A DNA stretch of 64,000 nt from Sphingomonas phyllosphaerae (GTDB lineage: Bacteria > Pseudomonadota > Alphaproteobacteria > Sphingomonadales > Sphingomonadaceae): contig JAQIJC010000001.1 of the NCBI GenBank assembly GCA_036946405.1, positions 2,679,501-2,743,500 on the forward strand, given 5' to 3'. The position numbers and the translations under genes were made by a program. Numbering within the stretch: position 1 is the first letter of the stretch; every line of letters begins with the position of its first letter. Below, in pieces: positions 37,053-45,729 of the stretch. The notes below the pieces were generated by a model. It was given only the letters and a program-made list of their open reading frames with translations, made no database searches and was not told where the DNA came from.

Positions 37053-37952
37053 ATGTCGGGTGATCGCGTCCTGAAGGGCATCGCCCTGCGCCTGCTGGCG
37101 ATTTTCTTTCTGTCCACCATGTCGGCGCTGGTGAAGCTGGCCGAGACGCGCGGCGCGTCGCTGCCCGAAACGATGTTTTGGCGACAGGCGTGCGCGTTGC
37201 CGGTGGTGCTGGCGTTCGTCGCGACGACGCGCGGGTTGGGGTCGCTGCGGACGGCGCGGATCAAGGGGCATCTGGCGCGCTCGCTGGTGGGCGTGGTCGG
37301 CATGGTGTTCACGTTCGGTGCGGTACTGCTACTGCCGCTCGCCGAGGCGACGACCTTCCAGTTCACGGTGCCGATCTTCGCGACGATCCTCGGCGCGCTG
37401 GTGCTGGGCGAACGCACCGGCGTGCAGCGCTGGAGCGCGGTGCTGGTCGGGTTCGCGGGGGTGCTGATCGTCGCGCAGCCGGGGAGTGGCGCGCATGTGC
37501 CGCTGTTCGGGGCGATCGTCGGGTTGCTGGCGGCGCTGTTCGTCGCTTTGGTCGCGATCCTGCTGCGGCAGTTGCGCGACGAGCCGTCGGGCACGACGGT
37601 ATTCTGGTTCTCGGTGCTGACGCTGCCGCTGATCGCGGTACCCTACGCCTTCCACCTCAAGGCGCACGATCCGCTGACGTGGCTGAACCTCGCCGCGATC
37701 GGAATGGTCGGGGGCTGCGGGCAATTGGCGCTGACCGGGGCGGCCAAGCTGGCGCCGGTGACGACGGTGGTGCCGATGGACTATTCGGGACTGATCTGGG
37801 CGACGCTGTACGGCTGGCTGCTGTTCGGGGTGCTGCCGAGCGCGATGACGTGGGTGGGCGCGCCGGTGATCATCGCGAGCGGGCTGTTCATCGTGTGGCG
37901 CGAGCAGCGGCTGGGGAAGCAACAGACGGTGACCGCCGCGCCGGAGGATTGA
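37053..37952 (+). CDS. EamA/DMT-family transporter
   Basis: 299-residue inner-membrane protein with about ten predicted helices in two EamA repeats. Typical blocks: ETMFWRQACALPVVLAFV in the first half, LPLAEATTFQFTVPIFATIL before the midpoint, and LAPVTTVVPMDYSGLIWATL in the second. Likely a metabolite exporter of the drug/metabolite superfamily; the substrate cannot be told. An IS110 element starts 8 nt after its stop. Confidence 0.9.
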   Translation: MSGDRVLKGIALRLLAIFFLSTMSALVKLAETRGASLPETMFWRQACALPVVLAFVATTRGLGSLRTARIKGHLARSLVGVVGMVFTFGAVLLLPLAEATTFQFTVPIFATILGALVLGERTGVQRWSAVLVGFAGVLIVAQPGSGAHVPLFGAIVGLLAALFVALVAILLRQLRDEPSGTTVFWFSVLTLPLIAVPYAFHLKAHDPLTWLNLAAIGMVGGCGQLALTGAAKLAPVTTVVPMDYSGLIWATLYGWLLFGVLPSAMTWVGAPVIIASGLFIVWREQRLGKQQTVTAAPED

Positions 37953-37966
37953 GCGTGGTCACGTCA

Positions 37967-38938
37967 TCAACTCAGTTGCGCGGCATCATCGCGGATTTTA
38001 GCGTTGGCGATGGTGATGAGTTTTCGCATGGCGGCGGTTAGGGCGACGATGGGTTTTTTGCCGCTGTCACGGAGGCGCTGGTAGAAGGCCTTGATGTCGG
38101 GCGCGAAGCGGACGGCGGAGAGGGCAGCCATGAAGGTGACGCGCCTGACCTCCGGGCGGCCGCCGCGGGTGCGGCGATAGCCATCGACGGTGCCGCTTTG
38201 GCGGGGATGGGGTGCAAGGCCGGCGAGGCTGGCGATCTGGCGCCGTCCGAGCGTGCCGAGTTCGGGCAGGAGGGCGATGAGCGCCGCGGCGGTGGTCGCG
38301 CCGATGCCGGGGATGGTGCGCAGGACGCTGGCGGTGCGGGCGAGTGATGCGCAGCCGGCGAGCAGCGCCTCGATCCGGGCCTCGAGCGCGGCGATGGCCT
38401 GGTCGTGCGCGGCGACCAGCGCGCGCAGCTCGGCGGCGACCGGGCCGGCGCCGGGGGCCTTGAGGCGGTTGGTGCACGCGGTGCGGGCACGGACGAGATC
38501 GCTGCGGGTGTTGACCAGCGTCGCGAGCTCCTGGCGGTGTTCATCGCGCGGGTGCCAGCGGTCGAGGCGCTCGTGGCGCTCCTGCCCGTAGCGCGCGAGC
38601 GCACGGGCATCGAGCGCATCGGTCTTGGCCAGCGTTCCCAGCGAGCGGATGAACGCCTTGACGCGGCGGGCATCGGCACGGTGGATGGCATGGCCGGCGC
38701 GTGACGCCGCCGCGAGCAGCGCGGCCTCGTAGCCGCCGGTCGCCTCGCAGACCAGCAGGCGCCCGGGCGGCAGCGCGGCGGCAAAGGCGTCGAGCGCAAG
38801 CGGCGTGTTGGCGATGGTGGTGGCGCGGCCGGTGACGCTGTCGAAGACGGCGATGCCGGCCTTGCCGACGTCGCAGCCGACGAACCCGGTCGGCGTGGTG
38901 GCGGCGGCGTCAGTGGCGGGGTTGGCGGAGCGGGTCAT
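37967..38938 (-). CDS. IS110 family DEDD/serine transposase
   Basis: About 323 residues from ATG 38938. The RuvC-like domain carries the DEDD acids in GFVGCDVGKAGIAVF, VCEATGGYEAALL and AKTDALDARALARYG. The C-terminal Tnp_20 domain has IPGIGATTAAALIALLPELG and the probable nucleophilic serine in PRQSGTVDGYRRTRGGRPE. Such enzymes recombine DNA under guidance of a bridge RNA made from the element. The frame is intact, so the copy may be active. Confidence 0.93.
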   Translation of the reverse strand: MTRSANPATDAAATTPTGFVGCDVGKAGIAVFDSVTGRATTIANTPLALDAFAAALPPGRLLVCEATGGYEAALLAAASRAGHAIHRADARRVKAFIRSLGTLAKTDALDARALARYGQERHERLDRWHPRDEHRQELATLVNTRSDLVRARTACTNRLKAPGAGPVAAELRALVAAHDQAIAALEARIEALLAGCASLARTASVLRTIPGIGATTAAALIALLPELGTLGRRQIASLAGLAPHPRQSGTVDGYRRTRGGRPEVRRVTFMAALSAVRFAPDIKAFYQRLRDSGKKPIVALTAAMRKLITIANAKIRDDAAQLS

Positions 38939-38944
38939 GACGGT

Positions 38945-39120
38945 TATCCTCGGCGATAGCCTGCGATTGTCTGCGGGCGTCGTCGAGCGGCCCCTGCAAC
39001 TCACCAGGCGTGACGGGAAGCGGGCAACCGACCGGGATGACGACGGGCGAAAAGCCCTATTGCGAGACGGCCCGGTTGCCCGCGCCCGGCATCAGGTGGC
39101 CACCTGATGCCGGGCATCCC
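38945..39120 (-). ncRNA. Candidate IS110 bridge RNA region
   Basis: Non-coding element end upstream of the transposase. CGGGCAACCG (39021-39030) pairs with CGGTTGCCCG (39073-39082), enclosing CCG/CGG and a GGGC-GAAAA-GCCC hairpin with internal loops. Next to it lies a perfect 32-bp palindrome at 39084-39115. In IS621 the bridge RNA lies in this position and carries target- and donor-binding loops. Boundaries and loop assignment are not determined. Confidence 0.55.
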
Positions 39121-39163
39121 GCTCATGCAGGACACCACCCCCCTACGTCATCTCCAACAGACA

Positions 39164-39232
39164 ATTGCGAGCGTAGCGAAGCAATCCAGCGCCCAGCGCG
39201 CGACGCTCTGGATTGCTTCGCTACGCTCGCAA
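39164..39232. repeat. Family B repeat (copy 3)
   Basis: ATTGCGAGCGTAGCGAAGCA plus ATCCAG and its exact complement, separated by a variable centre of about 17 nt. The arms are perfect over 26 bp. It is 13 nt beyond the gcvPB stop, so it may end that operon. Confidence 0.85.
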
Positions 39233-39245
39233 TGACGATATCGAC

Positions 39246-41042
39246 CTACTCCGCCGCCTCGGCCTGCGCGACCGGCGGCTTCCACGTCAGCACCGGCTTG
39301 CGCGCCGCGAGCGTCTCGTCGAGGCGCGCGCGGGGGGCAAAGTGCGGGGCGGTCTTGAGCGACGGGTCGCCGGCCTTCGCCCGCTCCGCCACCGAGCGCA
39401 GCGCGCCGATGAACTGGTCGAGCGCGGCGCGGCTCTCGGTTTCGGTCGGCTCGATCAGCATCGCACCGTGAACGACCAGCGGGAAATACATGGTCATCGG
39501 GTGGAAGCCTTCGTCGATCAGCGCCTTGGCGGCGTCGATCGTCGAGAAGCCGGCGGCGAAGCCCTTATCCGAGAAGATCGCCTCGTGCATGCACGGCCCC
39601 GCCCCCGCGAACGGTGCGTCGAGCACATCCTCCAGCGAGCGCAGCACGTAATTGGCGTTGAGTACCGCATCCTCCGCGACCTGCTTCAACCCGTCCGCGC
39701 CGTGGCTGAGGATATAGGCGAGCGCGCGGGTGAACATGCCCATTTGGCCGTGGAACGCGACCATGCGGCCGAACGTGTCGGGATGGTCGTCGCCAGCGAG
39801 CATGTGGTCGCCGTGTCCCCCGGACACGGCTGAACCGTGCGGGGCACGGTTCACCACATGCTCTTCCTCGATCAGCTGGATGTGCCCGTCGGCCATCCGC
39901 GCGGTGAACGGCAGCGGGCCGAACGGCGCGAGCGCCTCCGAGAGCACCACCGGCCCCGAACCGGGCCCGCCGCCGCCGTGCGGGGTCGAGAAGGTCTTGT
40001 GGAGGTTGATGTGCATCGCATCGACGCCGAGGTCGCCGGGACGGACGCGCCCGACGATCGCGTTGAAGTTCGCGCCGTCACAATAGACGTAGCCGCCCGC
40101 TTGGTGGACCGCGTCGCTGATCTCCTTAAGATCACGCTCGAACAGCCCGCAGGTGTTCGGATTGGTGATCATCACCGCCGCGACGTCCGGCCCGAGCCGC
40201 GCCTTGAGCGCCGCGGTGTCGACGCGCCCGTCGGCGGTGGCGGGAATGTCCTCGACCGTGAAGCCCGCGAAGGCGGCGGTCGCCGGGTTGGTGCCGTGCG
40301 CGCTCTCGGGCACCAGCACGACCTTGCGGTGGCCCTCGCCACGCTTTTCCAGCGCCGCCTTGATGCACAGGATTCCGCACAGCTCGCCATGCGCGCCGGC
40401 CTTGGGGCTCATCGCGACGCCGTACATGCCGGTCAGCTTGATGAGCCACACCGCCAGCTCGTTGATGACGCCCAGCGCGCCCTGCACTGTGTCGACCGGC
40501 TGGAGCGGGTGGATGTCGGCGAAGCCCGGCATCCGCGCCACCTTCTCGTTCAAGCGCGGATTGTGCTTCATCGTGCACGAGCCGAGCGGGAACAGCCCGA
40601 GGTCGATCGCGTAATTCTGGCGGCTGAGCCGGGTGTAGTGGCGCACCGTCTCCTGCTCCGACAGGCCGGGCAGCCCGATCTCGCTCTTGCGCGTCAGGTC
40701 GCCGAGCCGGTCTAGCCCCCTCCCCTTTGGGGAGTTCCGGGTCGAATGTGCCCCCGGCACATTCTCAACATCGCGGGGCGATGTTGACCCGGAACTGGTT
40801 GGGTGAGGGGTCGAGGTCTCACCGAGACCAGCCTCTCGGTGAGACACCGACCCCTTACCCCGGCCCTCTTCCCAAAGGGGAGAGGGAGCATCGGCGAAGT
40901 CGACGCCGGTCGTCTCGGTCGAGCCGATCTCGAAAATCAGCGGCTCTTCGAGCATCAGTGCCTTGTTGCCGGTGAAGGTCGGTGCGGCGTTGCCGCCGGC
41001 GATCGGAGCGGTCGGCTTCCAGCCGCTTGCGTTGATGCTCAT
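39246..41042 (-). CDS. gcvPB: Glycine decarboxylase P-protein subunit 2, with two in-frame repeat insertions
   Basis: PLP subunit of the glycine cleavage system (598 aa; relatives are nearer 520). The PLP lysine is in [20 protein letters not shown]; other blocks are [17 protein letters not shown] and [20 protein letters not shown]. The ATG at 41042 overlaps the gcvPA stop as ATGA. Two segments look foreign: residues about 54-110, encoded by a family C repeat carrying element E1, and residues 394-415, encoded by element E2. Both keep the frame and contain no stop. The inserts are low-complexity (for example [17 protein letters not shown]). Whether the enzyme tolerates them is unknown. Confidence 0.94.
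   Translation of the reverse strand: MSINASGWKPTAPIAGGNAAPTFTGNKALMLEEPLIFEIGSTETTGVDFADAPSPLWEEGRGKGSVSHREAGLGETSTPHPTSSGSTSPRDVENVPGAHSTRNSPKGRGLDRLGDLTRKSEIGLPGLSEQETVRHYTRLSRQNYAIDLGLFPLGSCTMKHNPRLNEKVARMPGFADIHPLQPVDTVQGALGVINELAVWLIKLTGMYGVAMSPKAGAHGELCGILCIKAALEKRGEGHRKVVLVPESAHGTNPATAAFAGFTVEDIPATADGRVDTAALKARLGPDVAAVMITNPNTCGLFERDLKEISDAVHQAGGYVYCDGANFNAIVGRVRPGDLGVDAMHINLHKTFSTPHGGGGPGSGPVVLSEALAPFGPLPFTARMADGHIQLIEEEHVVNRAPHGSAVSGGHGDHMLAGDDHPDTFGRMVAFHGQMGMFTRALAYILSHGADGLKQVAEDAVLNANYVLRSLEDVLDAPFAGAGPCMHEAIFSDKGFAAGFSTIDAAKALIDEGFHPMTMYFPLVVHGAMLIEPTETESRAALDQFIGALRSVAERAKAGDPSLKTAPHFAPRARLDETLAARKPVLTWKPPVAQAEAAE
39798..39863. repeat. Element E2: kissing-loop cloverleaf inserted in gcvPB
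   Basis: 66 nt, exactly 22 codons. Outer stem GAGCATGTGGT / ACCACATGCTC (11 bp) encloses hairpin 1 (39810-39830, 8-bp stem, loop CCCCG) and hairpin 2 (39831-39853, 9-bp stem, loop CGGGG). The loops are fully complementary. Begins on a codon boundary and encodes E-H-V-V-N-R through D-H-M-L. Confidence 0.85.
40716..40886. repeat. Family C repeat inserted in gcvPB (copy 3)
   Basis: 171 nt, 57 codons. Carries the family C plan: left CCCCCTCCCC-TTT-GGGG, then (after E1) GGTTGGGTGAGGGG, a central hairpin GTCTCACCGAGA / TCTCGGTGAGAC, and right CCCTCTTCCC-AAA-GGGGAGAGGG. Read on the minus strand it stays open and adds a Ser/Gly/Pro-rich segment. Confidence 0.85.
40733..40796. repeat. Element E1: kissing-loop cloverleaf nested in the family C repeat
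   Basis: 64 nt. Outer stem AGTTCCGGGTC / GACCCGGAACT (11 bp) encloses hairpin 1 (40744-40764, 8-bp stem, loop CCCCG) and hairpin 2 (40765-40787, 9-bp stem, loop CGGGG). The fold and loops match E2 exactly, while every stem differs in sequence. Confidence 0.85.
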
Positions 41043-42397
41043 GCCAGTGCCTCCTGAAGCGCGGTCGCCAGCGCCTCGATATCCTCGTCGGTCGCCGTCT
41101 CGGTGACGGCGACGATCAGCCCGTTCGCCAGCGCGTCCTCGCCCGGGTACAGCCGCCCGAGCGACACGCCCGCCAGCACGCCCTTGTCGGCGAGCGCGCG
41201 TACCACCGGCCGCGCCTCCTGCCCGATGTCGAGCGTGAATTCGTTGAAGAAGGTGTCGTTGACGACGCGCACGCCCGGCACCTTCGCCAGCCGATCGGCG
41301 GCACGGCACGCGCCCGCGTGGTTGAGCGCCGCGAGCCGCCGCAGCCCCGCCTCGCCCAGCAAGGTCATGTGGATCGAGAACGCCAGCGCACACAGCCCGG
41401 AATTGGTGCAGATGTTGCTGGTCGCCTTCTCGCGGCGGATATGCTGCTCGCGGGTGGAGAGCGTCAGCACGAAGCCGCGCCGCCCCTCGGCGTCGACGGT
41501 CTGCCCGCACAGCCGGCCCGGCATCTGGCGGACGTATTTCTCCTTGCAGCCAAACAGACCGACATAGGGTCCGCCGAACTGCAGCCCGACGCCGAGCGAC
41601 TGGCCCTCGCCGACGACAATGTCGGCGTCCATCTCGCCCGGCGAGCGGATCGCGCCGAGCGCGACCGGCTCGGTGACGACGGCGATCAGCAGCGCCTTTT
41701 TCGCATGGCAGGCATCGGCGAGCGGGGTCAGGTCGGCGATGCGGCCGAGGATGTCGGGATATTGGACGACGACGCACGAGGTGTCGTCGTCGATCTTCGC
41801 GATCAGCGCGTCGAGATCGGTGTCGGCACCCAGCGTCGGCAGCGCGGTGTCGAGCACATCGCCGGTGTACTTGGCCATCGTCTTCGCGACCGAGACGTAA
41901 TGCGGGTGCAGCCCGCCCGACAGGATCGCCTTGCCGCGCCGCGTGATCCGCCGCGCCATCCCGATCGCTTCCCAGCACGCGGTCGACCCGTCGTACATGC
42001 TGGCGTTCGCGACATCGGTGCCGAGCAAGGCGGCGACCTGCGTCTGAAACTCGAACAGCATCTGGAGCGTGCCCTGCGCGATCTCCGGCTGGTACGGCGT
42101 ATAGGCGGTCAGGAATTCGCCGCGTTGGATCAGGTGATCGACGCTGGCGGGGACGTGGTGGCGATACGCACCCGCGCCGAGGAAAAACGGCACCTCGCCC
42201 GCGACGGTGTTCTTGCGGGCGAGCGCGGCCATGTGGCGCTCGACCGCCAGCTCGCTGGCGTGATTGGGGAGGTCGTGGATCGGGCCGTCGAGCCGCGCGG
42301 CGTCGGGCACGTCGGCGAAGAGTTCGTCGATCGACGATGCGCCGATGACGGCCAGCATGTCCTGGCGGTCGGTGGGGGTAAGGGGCAGGTAGCGCAT
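41039..42397 (-). CDS. gcvPA: Glycine decarboxylase P-protein subunit 1
   Basis: 452 residues, normal for the split alphaproteobacterial P-protein; it pairs with GcvPB to decarboxylate glycine and load the aminomethyl group onto GcvH. Start ATG at 42397 ([15 protein letters not shown]), typical of the family; the longer frame reads through a repeat. Conserved blocks: [50 protein letters not shown]. Coupled to gcvPB by ATGA; separated from gcvH by family C copy 4. Confidence 0.96.
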   Translation of the reverse strand: MRYLPLTPTDRQDMLAVIGASSIDELFADVPDAARLDGPIHDLPNHASELAVERHMAALARKNTVAGEVPFFLGAGAYRHHVPASVDHLIQRGEFLTAYTPYQPEIAQGTLQMLFEFQTQVAALLGTDVANASMYDGSTACWEAIGMARRITRRGKAILSGGLHPHYVSVAKTMAKYTGDVLDTALPTLGADTDLDALIAKIDDDTSCVVVQYPDILGRIADLTPLADACHAKKALLIAVVTEPVALGAIRSPGEMDADIVVGEGQSLGVGLQFGGPYVGLFGCKEKYVRQMPGRLCGQTVDAEGRRGFVLTLSTREQHIRREKATSNICTNSGLCALAFSIHMTLLGEAGLRRLAALNHAGACRAADRLAKVPGVRVVNDTFFNEFTLDIGQEARPVVRALADKGVLAGVSLGRLYPGEDALANGLIVAVTETATDEDIEALATALQEALA

Positions 42398-42407
42398 TCT
42401 GTCATTC

Positions 42408-42538
42408 TCCCCCCTCCCCGGCGGGGAGGGGTCGGGGGAGGGGTAGCGTCCCGGGGGTACGGGCAGCGGCAGGCGAGACGGCGACCGTCCTACGAGCACG
42501 CGCCCCTCCCCCACCCCCCTCCCCGCAGGGGAGGGGGC
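42408..42538. repeat. Family C variant repeat (copy 4) between gcvPA and gcvH
   Basis: CCCCCTCCCCGGCGGGGAGG at the left and CCCCTCCCCGCAGGGGAGGG at the right, with GGGGGAGGGG / CCCCTCCCCC inner arms. It occupies almost the whole 151-nt gap inside the gcv operon, leaving room for a stem in the mRNA. Confidence 0.75.
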
Positions 42539-42548
42539 TATGGTTACA

Positions 42549-42920
42549 TCACAGCTTCGCGACGAAGGCGGCGTAGGCGGTTTCGTCCATCAGCGCGTCG
42601 AGCTCGGAGGCGTCCGACAGCGTGATCTTGAAGAACCAGCCGTCGCCCTCGGGATCGCTGTTGACCAGCGCCGGCTCGTCGGTCAGCGCCGGATTGCCTT
42701 CGAGCACATTGCCGGAGACGGGCGAATAGACGTCCGACGCGGCCTTGACGCTCTCGACCACCGCGGCTTCGTCGCCCTTCGACAGCGAACGGCCCGCGTC
42801 AGGCACTTCGACGAACACGATGTCGCCCAGCTGACCCTGCGCATAGTCGCTGATGCCGACCGTGCCGGTGTCGCCATCGACGTCGATCCACTCGTGATCC
42901 TCGGTGAAATAACGGCTCAT
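42549..42920 (-). CDS. gcvH: Glycine cleavage system H protein
   Basis: 123-residue lipoyl carrier shuttling the aminomethyl group from the P-protein to GcvT. The lipoylation lysine is in [19 protein letters not shown]-terminus [20 protein letters not shown] and the [13 protein letters not shown] block are classical. Starts 3 nt after the gcvT stop. Confidence 0.97.
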   Translation of the reverse strand: MSRYFTEDHEWIDVDGDTGTVGISDYAQGQLGDIVFVEVPDAGRSLSKGDEAAVVESVKAASDVYSPVSGNVLEGNPALTDEPALVNSDPEGDGWFFKITLSDASELDALMDETAYAAFVAKL

Positions 42921-42922
42921 CT

Positions 42923-44086
42923 TTACTTCACTCCTCGGAAGTAGCGGTGGGGAACGAACGGCATCGCGGTGACGGTGGCGCGGTGCGCCTTGCCACGCTG
43001 CGACAGGGTAACGACGGTGCCGGGCGCGGCATCCGCAAGCGGGACATAGGCCATTGCGATCGGCGCGCCGACGGTCGGCGCGAAGCCGCCGCTGGTGACC
43101 CGGCCGACGACCGCGCCCGTGGTGTCGACGACGTCGGCGCCTTCGCGGACCGGCTGACGCCCCTCGACCAGCAGCCCGACGCGCTTGGTGGCGGGGCCAT
43201 TCTCGCGCTCGGCGAGGATGCGCGCCGCACCGGGGAAGTCGGCGGCCTCGCGGCGGCGCTTGAACAGCGCGAAGCCGAGATCGGCCTGTACCGGGGTGAT
43301 CGCGGGATCAAGGTCGTGGCCGTAGAGCGGGAGCCCCGCCTCCAGCCGCAGCGAGTCGCGCGCGCCGAGCCCGATCGGCTTGATCTCCGGCTGCGCGACC
43401 AGCGCATCGGCGAACGCCTCGGCGGCCTCGGCGGGCACCGACATCTCCACGCCGTCCTCGCCGGTATAGCCCGAGCGGCTGATCCACAAAGCGTGGCCGT
43501 TCCACTCGAACGCGCCCGCCTGCATGAAGGTCAGCGCCGCGACGCCGGGCACCAGCCGCGCCACCGCCTCGACCGCCTTCGGCCCCTGCACGGCGAGCAG
43601 CGCGTGATCTTCCATCATGTTGAGTGTGATATCGTCGGGCAGATGCTCGACCAAGTGCGCGACATCGTCGTACTTCGTCGCGCCGTTGACGACCATGTAG
43701 ATGCGATCCGCGGCTTGCGGCGTCAGCATCAGATCGTCGAGCACCCCGCCCTCTTCGTTGAGGAGTAGCGAGTAGCGCGCCTTGTTGAGCGGCGCATCGC
43801 TGATCGCGGCGGGCATCAGCGCCTCCAGCGCGGTGGCGACGCCCTCGCCGGTGATCGACAGCTGGCCCATGTGGCTGACGTCGAACAGCCCGGCATTCTC
43901 GCGCGTCCAGAGGTGCTCGGCCATGATGCCTTCGTACTGGACGGGCATGTGGTAGCCGGCGAACTCGACCATCCGGCCGCCCTTCGCGCGATGCCAGGCG
44001 TCGAGCGGGAGCGTCAGTATCTCCAGCGGCTCGAAACCGTCGTCTTCATGGGTGCCGCCATGGTGGAGAATGGGCGTATCGCTCAT
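42923..44086 (-). CDS. gcvT: Aminomethyltransferase (glycine cleavage T protein)
   Basis: 387-residue folate-dependent enzyme that releases ammonia and passes the methylene to tetrahydrofolate. Family blocks: [31 protein letters not shown], and [13 protein letters not shown] in the middle. Start ATG at 44086 ([11 protein letters not shown]); the longer frame runs back through the riboswitch and is not coding. First gene of gcvT-gcvH-gcvPA-gcvPB. Confidence 0.96.
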   Translation of the reverse strand: MSDTPILHHGGTHEDDGFEPLEILTLPLDAWHRAKGGRMVEFAGYHMPVQYEGIMAEHLWTRENAGLFDVSHMGQLSITGEGVATALEALMPAAISDAPLNKARYSLLLNEEGGVLDDLMLTPQAADRIYMVVNGATKYDDVAHLVEHLPDDITLNMMEDHALLAVQGPKAVEAVARLVPGVAALTFMQAGAFEWNGHALWISRSGYTGEDGVEMSVPAEAAEAFADALVAQPEIKPIGLGARDSLRLEAGLPLYGHDLDPAITPVQADLGFALFKRRREAADFPGAARILAERENGPATKRVGLLVEGRQPVREGADVVDTTGAVVGRVTSGGFAPTVGAPIAMAYVPLADAAPGTVVTLSQRGKAHRATVTAMPFVPHRYFRGVK

Positions 44087-44148
44087 CACAGGTCTTCCGT
44101 CGCAAGAGGCCGGTCGCGCCGAGCCGAAGCCCGTTGACGATCCGAATG

Positions 44149-44347
44149 CCCCCTCTGTCACGGAACCTGAGAGCTTTCCCCGGCCGCGCCGGGTTACCCC
44201 TTCGGTGGGCGCACGAGGCAAAGCCCATGCGCCGCTTTCCAGAGTGTCGATCGGCCGGCGCGGTCCCTGCTGCCTGAGAGATTCCGGGGTGGTTGCTCCT
44301 TCGGCGGCGGCTGATGACCTGAAAGGCCGGCCGCGCTCTCCCGCGCC
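44149..44347 (-). promoter_or_regulatory. Tandem glycine riboswitch controlling the gcv operon
   Basis: On the minus strand two gcvT-type aptamers in series. Aptamer 1: GGGAGAG, then GCCGAAGGAGCAACC, then AATCTCTCAGGCA with CAGGGACCG. Aptamer 2: CACTCTGGA, then CACCGAAGGGGTAACCCGG, then AGCTCTCAGGTTCCGTGACA with GAGGGG. Both conserved core blocks and the short linker match the cooperative glycine riboswitch, which turns on gcv expression when glycine is high. Ends about 60 nt before gcvT. Confidence 0.95.
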
Positions 44348-44494
44348 TGCCCATGCCCCTTGCGCGGCATCGACTGAAGCGCCCTCTACGCCCGCCGTGG
44401 CACGAGTCAATCGCGGAATGCGCGTCACGGCGCTGGCGTCGTGCACCAACCTCCGCCACTATCGAAGAGTCGGATTGCGGAGGGGGGAATCTGG

Positions 44495-45409
44495 ATGTCG
44501 GACACACTGAAGGGAGTGGCGATCGCCTCGAAAAAGGCCGTCCATCGGTTGCTCATCGCGCCATGGCAGCGGCGGCGCTGGGCGGCCGCGCGCGAGCCAT
44601 TCGACCACCGCACGCCGGAGGGGCTGACCTTTCGGCTGTACCCGCACGAGTATGTCGATTCCTTCATCTATCAATTCGGCATCTACGAGCGGCAATATCT
44701 CGATTTCCTGCTGAAGGTGTTGCCGCGCGACGCGGTCATGCTGGATATCGGCGCGAACATCGGCAATCACGCGCTGTATCTGGCGCCGCATATCGCCGCC
44801 ATCCACGCGTTCGAGCCCAATCCCGTCACGTTCGCGAGGCTGAAGCACAATGTCACGCGCAACGCGCTGGATGATCGGATCACGCTGCACCACATCGGAC
44901 TGGGCGACGACGAGGGAATGTTTCGCTTCGCCTCGAACGTGTCGGGCAATCTCGGCGCGAGCGGCTTCCTGCGCGACGACGCCGCCACCGACGCGCGCGT
45001 CGAGGTGATCGAGTTGCCGATCCGCCGCGCGGATGATTACGTCGCCGGGCTCGATCTATCACGGATCGACTTCGTGAAAATGGACGTCGAGGGGTGGGAA
45101 GCGTCGGTGTTTCGCGGGCTGGCCGGCACGATCGCGCGCTATCGGCCCATTGTGGCGTTCGAATATCACGGCCACGAACAACCCCGTAGCGACTTCGACG
45201 CGATCGCCGCCGCGCTGCCGGGCTATATCATCGTCGATCCGACCTTCGCAGCGGCGAAGGCCAGTTACGCCGCAAAGGCGCTATGGGCGATCCGCCGCGC
45301 AGGCTGGCCGGAGTTGCGCCGCGTCACCGAGCCGGAGCCGCGCACCTACGAGAGCTTGCTGGCTTTTCCCGATGAGGAGATGCTCGCGAGGTTCGATCGC
45401 GGCGACTGA
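44495..45409 (+). CDS. FkbM family SAM-dependent methyltransferase
   Basis: 304 residues. SAM-binding motif VMLDIGANIGNHALYLAPH near 92, acidic loop HAFEPNPVTFARLKHN, and the FkbM block DFVKMDVEGWEASVFRGLAG. Such enzymes O-methylate sugars in glycans or polyketides. ATG at 44495 with GGAGGGGGG upstream; an earlier ATG (44441) is less likely. Divergent from the gcv operon. Confidence 0.9.
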   Translation: MSDTLKGVAIASKKAVHRLLIAPWQRRRWAAAREPFDHRTPEGLTFRLYPHEYVDSFIYQFGIYERQYLDFLLKVLPRDAVMLDIGANIGNHALYLAPHIAAIHAFEPNPVTFARLKHNVTRNALDDRITLHHIGLGDDEGMFRFASNVSGNLGASGFLRDDAATDARVEVIELPIRRADDYVAGLDLSRIDFVKMDVEGWEASVFRGLAGTIARYRPIVAFEYHGHEQPRSDFDAIAAALPGYIIVDPTFAAAKASYAAKALWAIRRAGWPELRRVTEPEPRTYESLLAFPDEEMLARFDRGD

Positions 45410-45465
45410 TGTGGAGCCACTGCCGGTCCCATGGCGTTGCGGAATATTGGAGAAGGAGATCGCTT

Positions 45466-45729
45466 ATGGACACTGCCACCTCCCCGGTCGTCGAGCGGAT
45501 CGCGCGTGTGCTGGCCGCTCAGCATTTGAGCGCCAACGGGCATGGCACGGTCGAGTCGCCCAGCGCTTTGGTCGACGCGCAGTGGAAGGATCACCGCGAT
45601 GACGCGATCGCGGTGCTGCATACGATGCGCGCGCCGAGCCCGGCGATGGCGGCGGCGGGCGATGTCGCGGTGTGGGAACGGATGGTGCTGGCGGCGATCG
45701 CGGAGGCGAAGCCCGGCATCGTCATGTAG
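45466..45729 (+). CDS. Small hypothetical protein
   Basis: 87 residues, acidic-to-neutral, with no cysteine or membrane segment. Starts MDTATSPVVERIARVLAAQ after AAGGAG at 7 nt. Contains a short Trp-Lys-Asp-His motif (DAQWKDHRDDAIAVLHTM). Its stop overlaps the convergent MFS gene by 8 nt. Family not recognised. Confidence 0.65.
   Translation: MDTATSPVVERIARVLAAQHLSANGHGTVESPSALVDAQWKDHRDDAIAVLHTMRAPSPAMAAAGDVAVWERMVLAAIAEAKPGIVM

Larger units (their letters stand above)
37961..39152 (-). mobile_element. IS110-family insertion sequence
   Basis: About 1.19 kb containing one transposase and a roughly 200-nt non-coding end upstream of it, the arrangement of the IS110 (not IS1111) subgroup. The octamer ACGTCATC occurs at both proposed ends (37961-37968 and 39145-39152). 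It may mark the donor/target core, but exact ends are inferred. No classical terminal inverted repeats, as expected. It sits between eamA and the gcv operon without breaking a gene. Confidence 0.72.

Noticed and set aside
38939-39160. Possible second gene upstream of the IS110 transposase
   Set aside because: Short frames only, and strong RNA-like pairing instead; treated as a bridge RNA candidate.
41043-41978. Upstream extension of the gcvPB frame
   Set aside because: The extra 312 codons are antisense-free but lie within gcvPA in another frame. The ATGA overlap at 41042 and the family N-terminus fix the true start.
42921-44449. Frame extension of gcvT through the riboswitch
   Set aside because: Residues before [11 protein letters not shown] correspond to riboswitch RNA, not protein.
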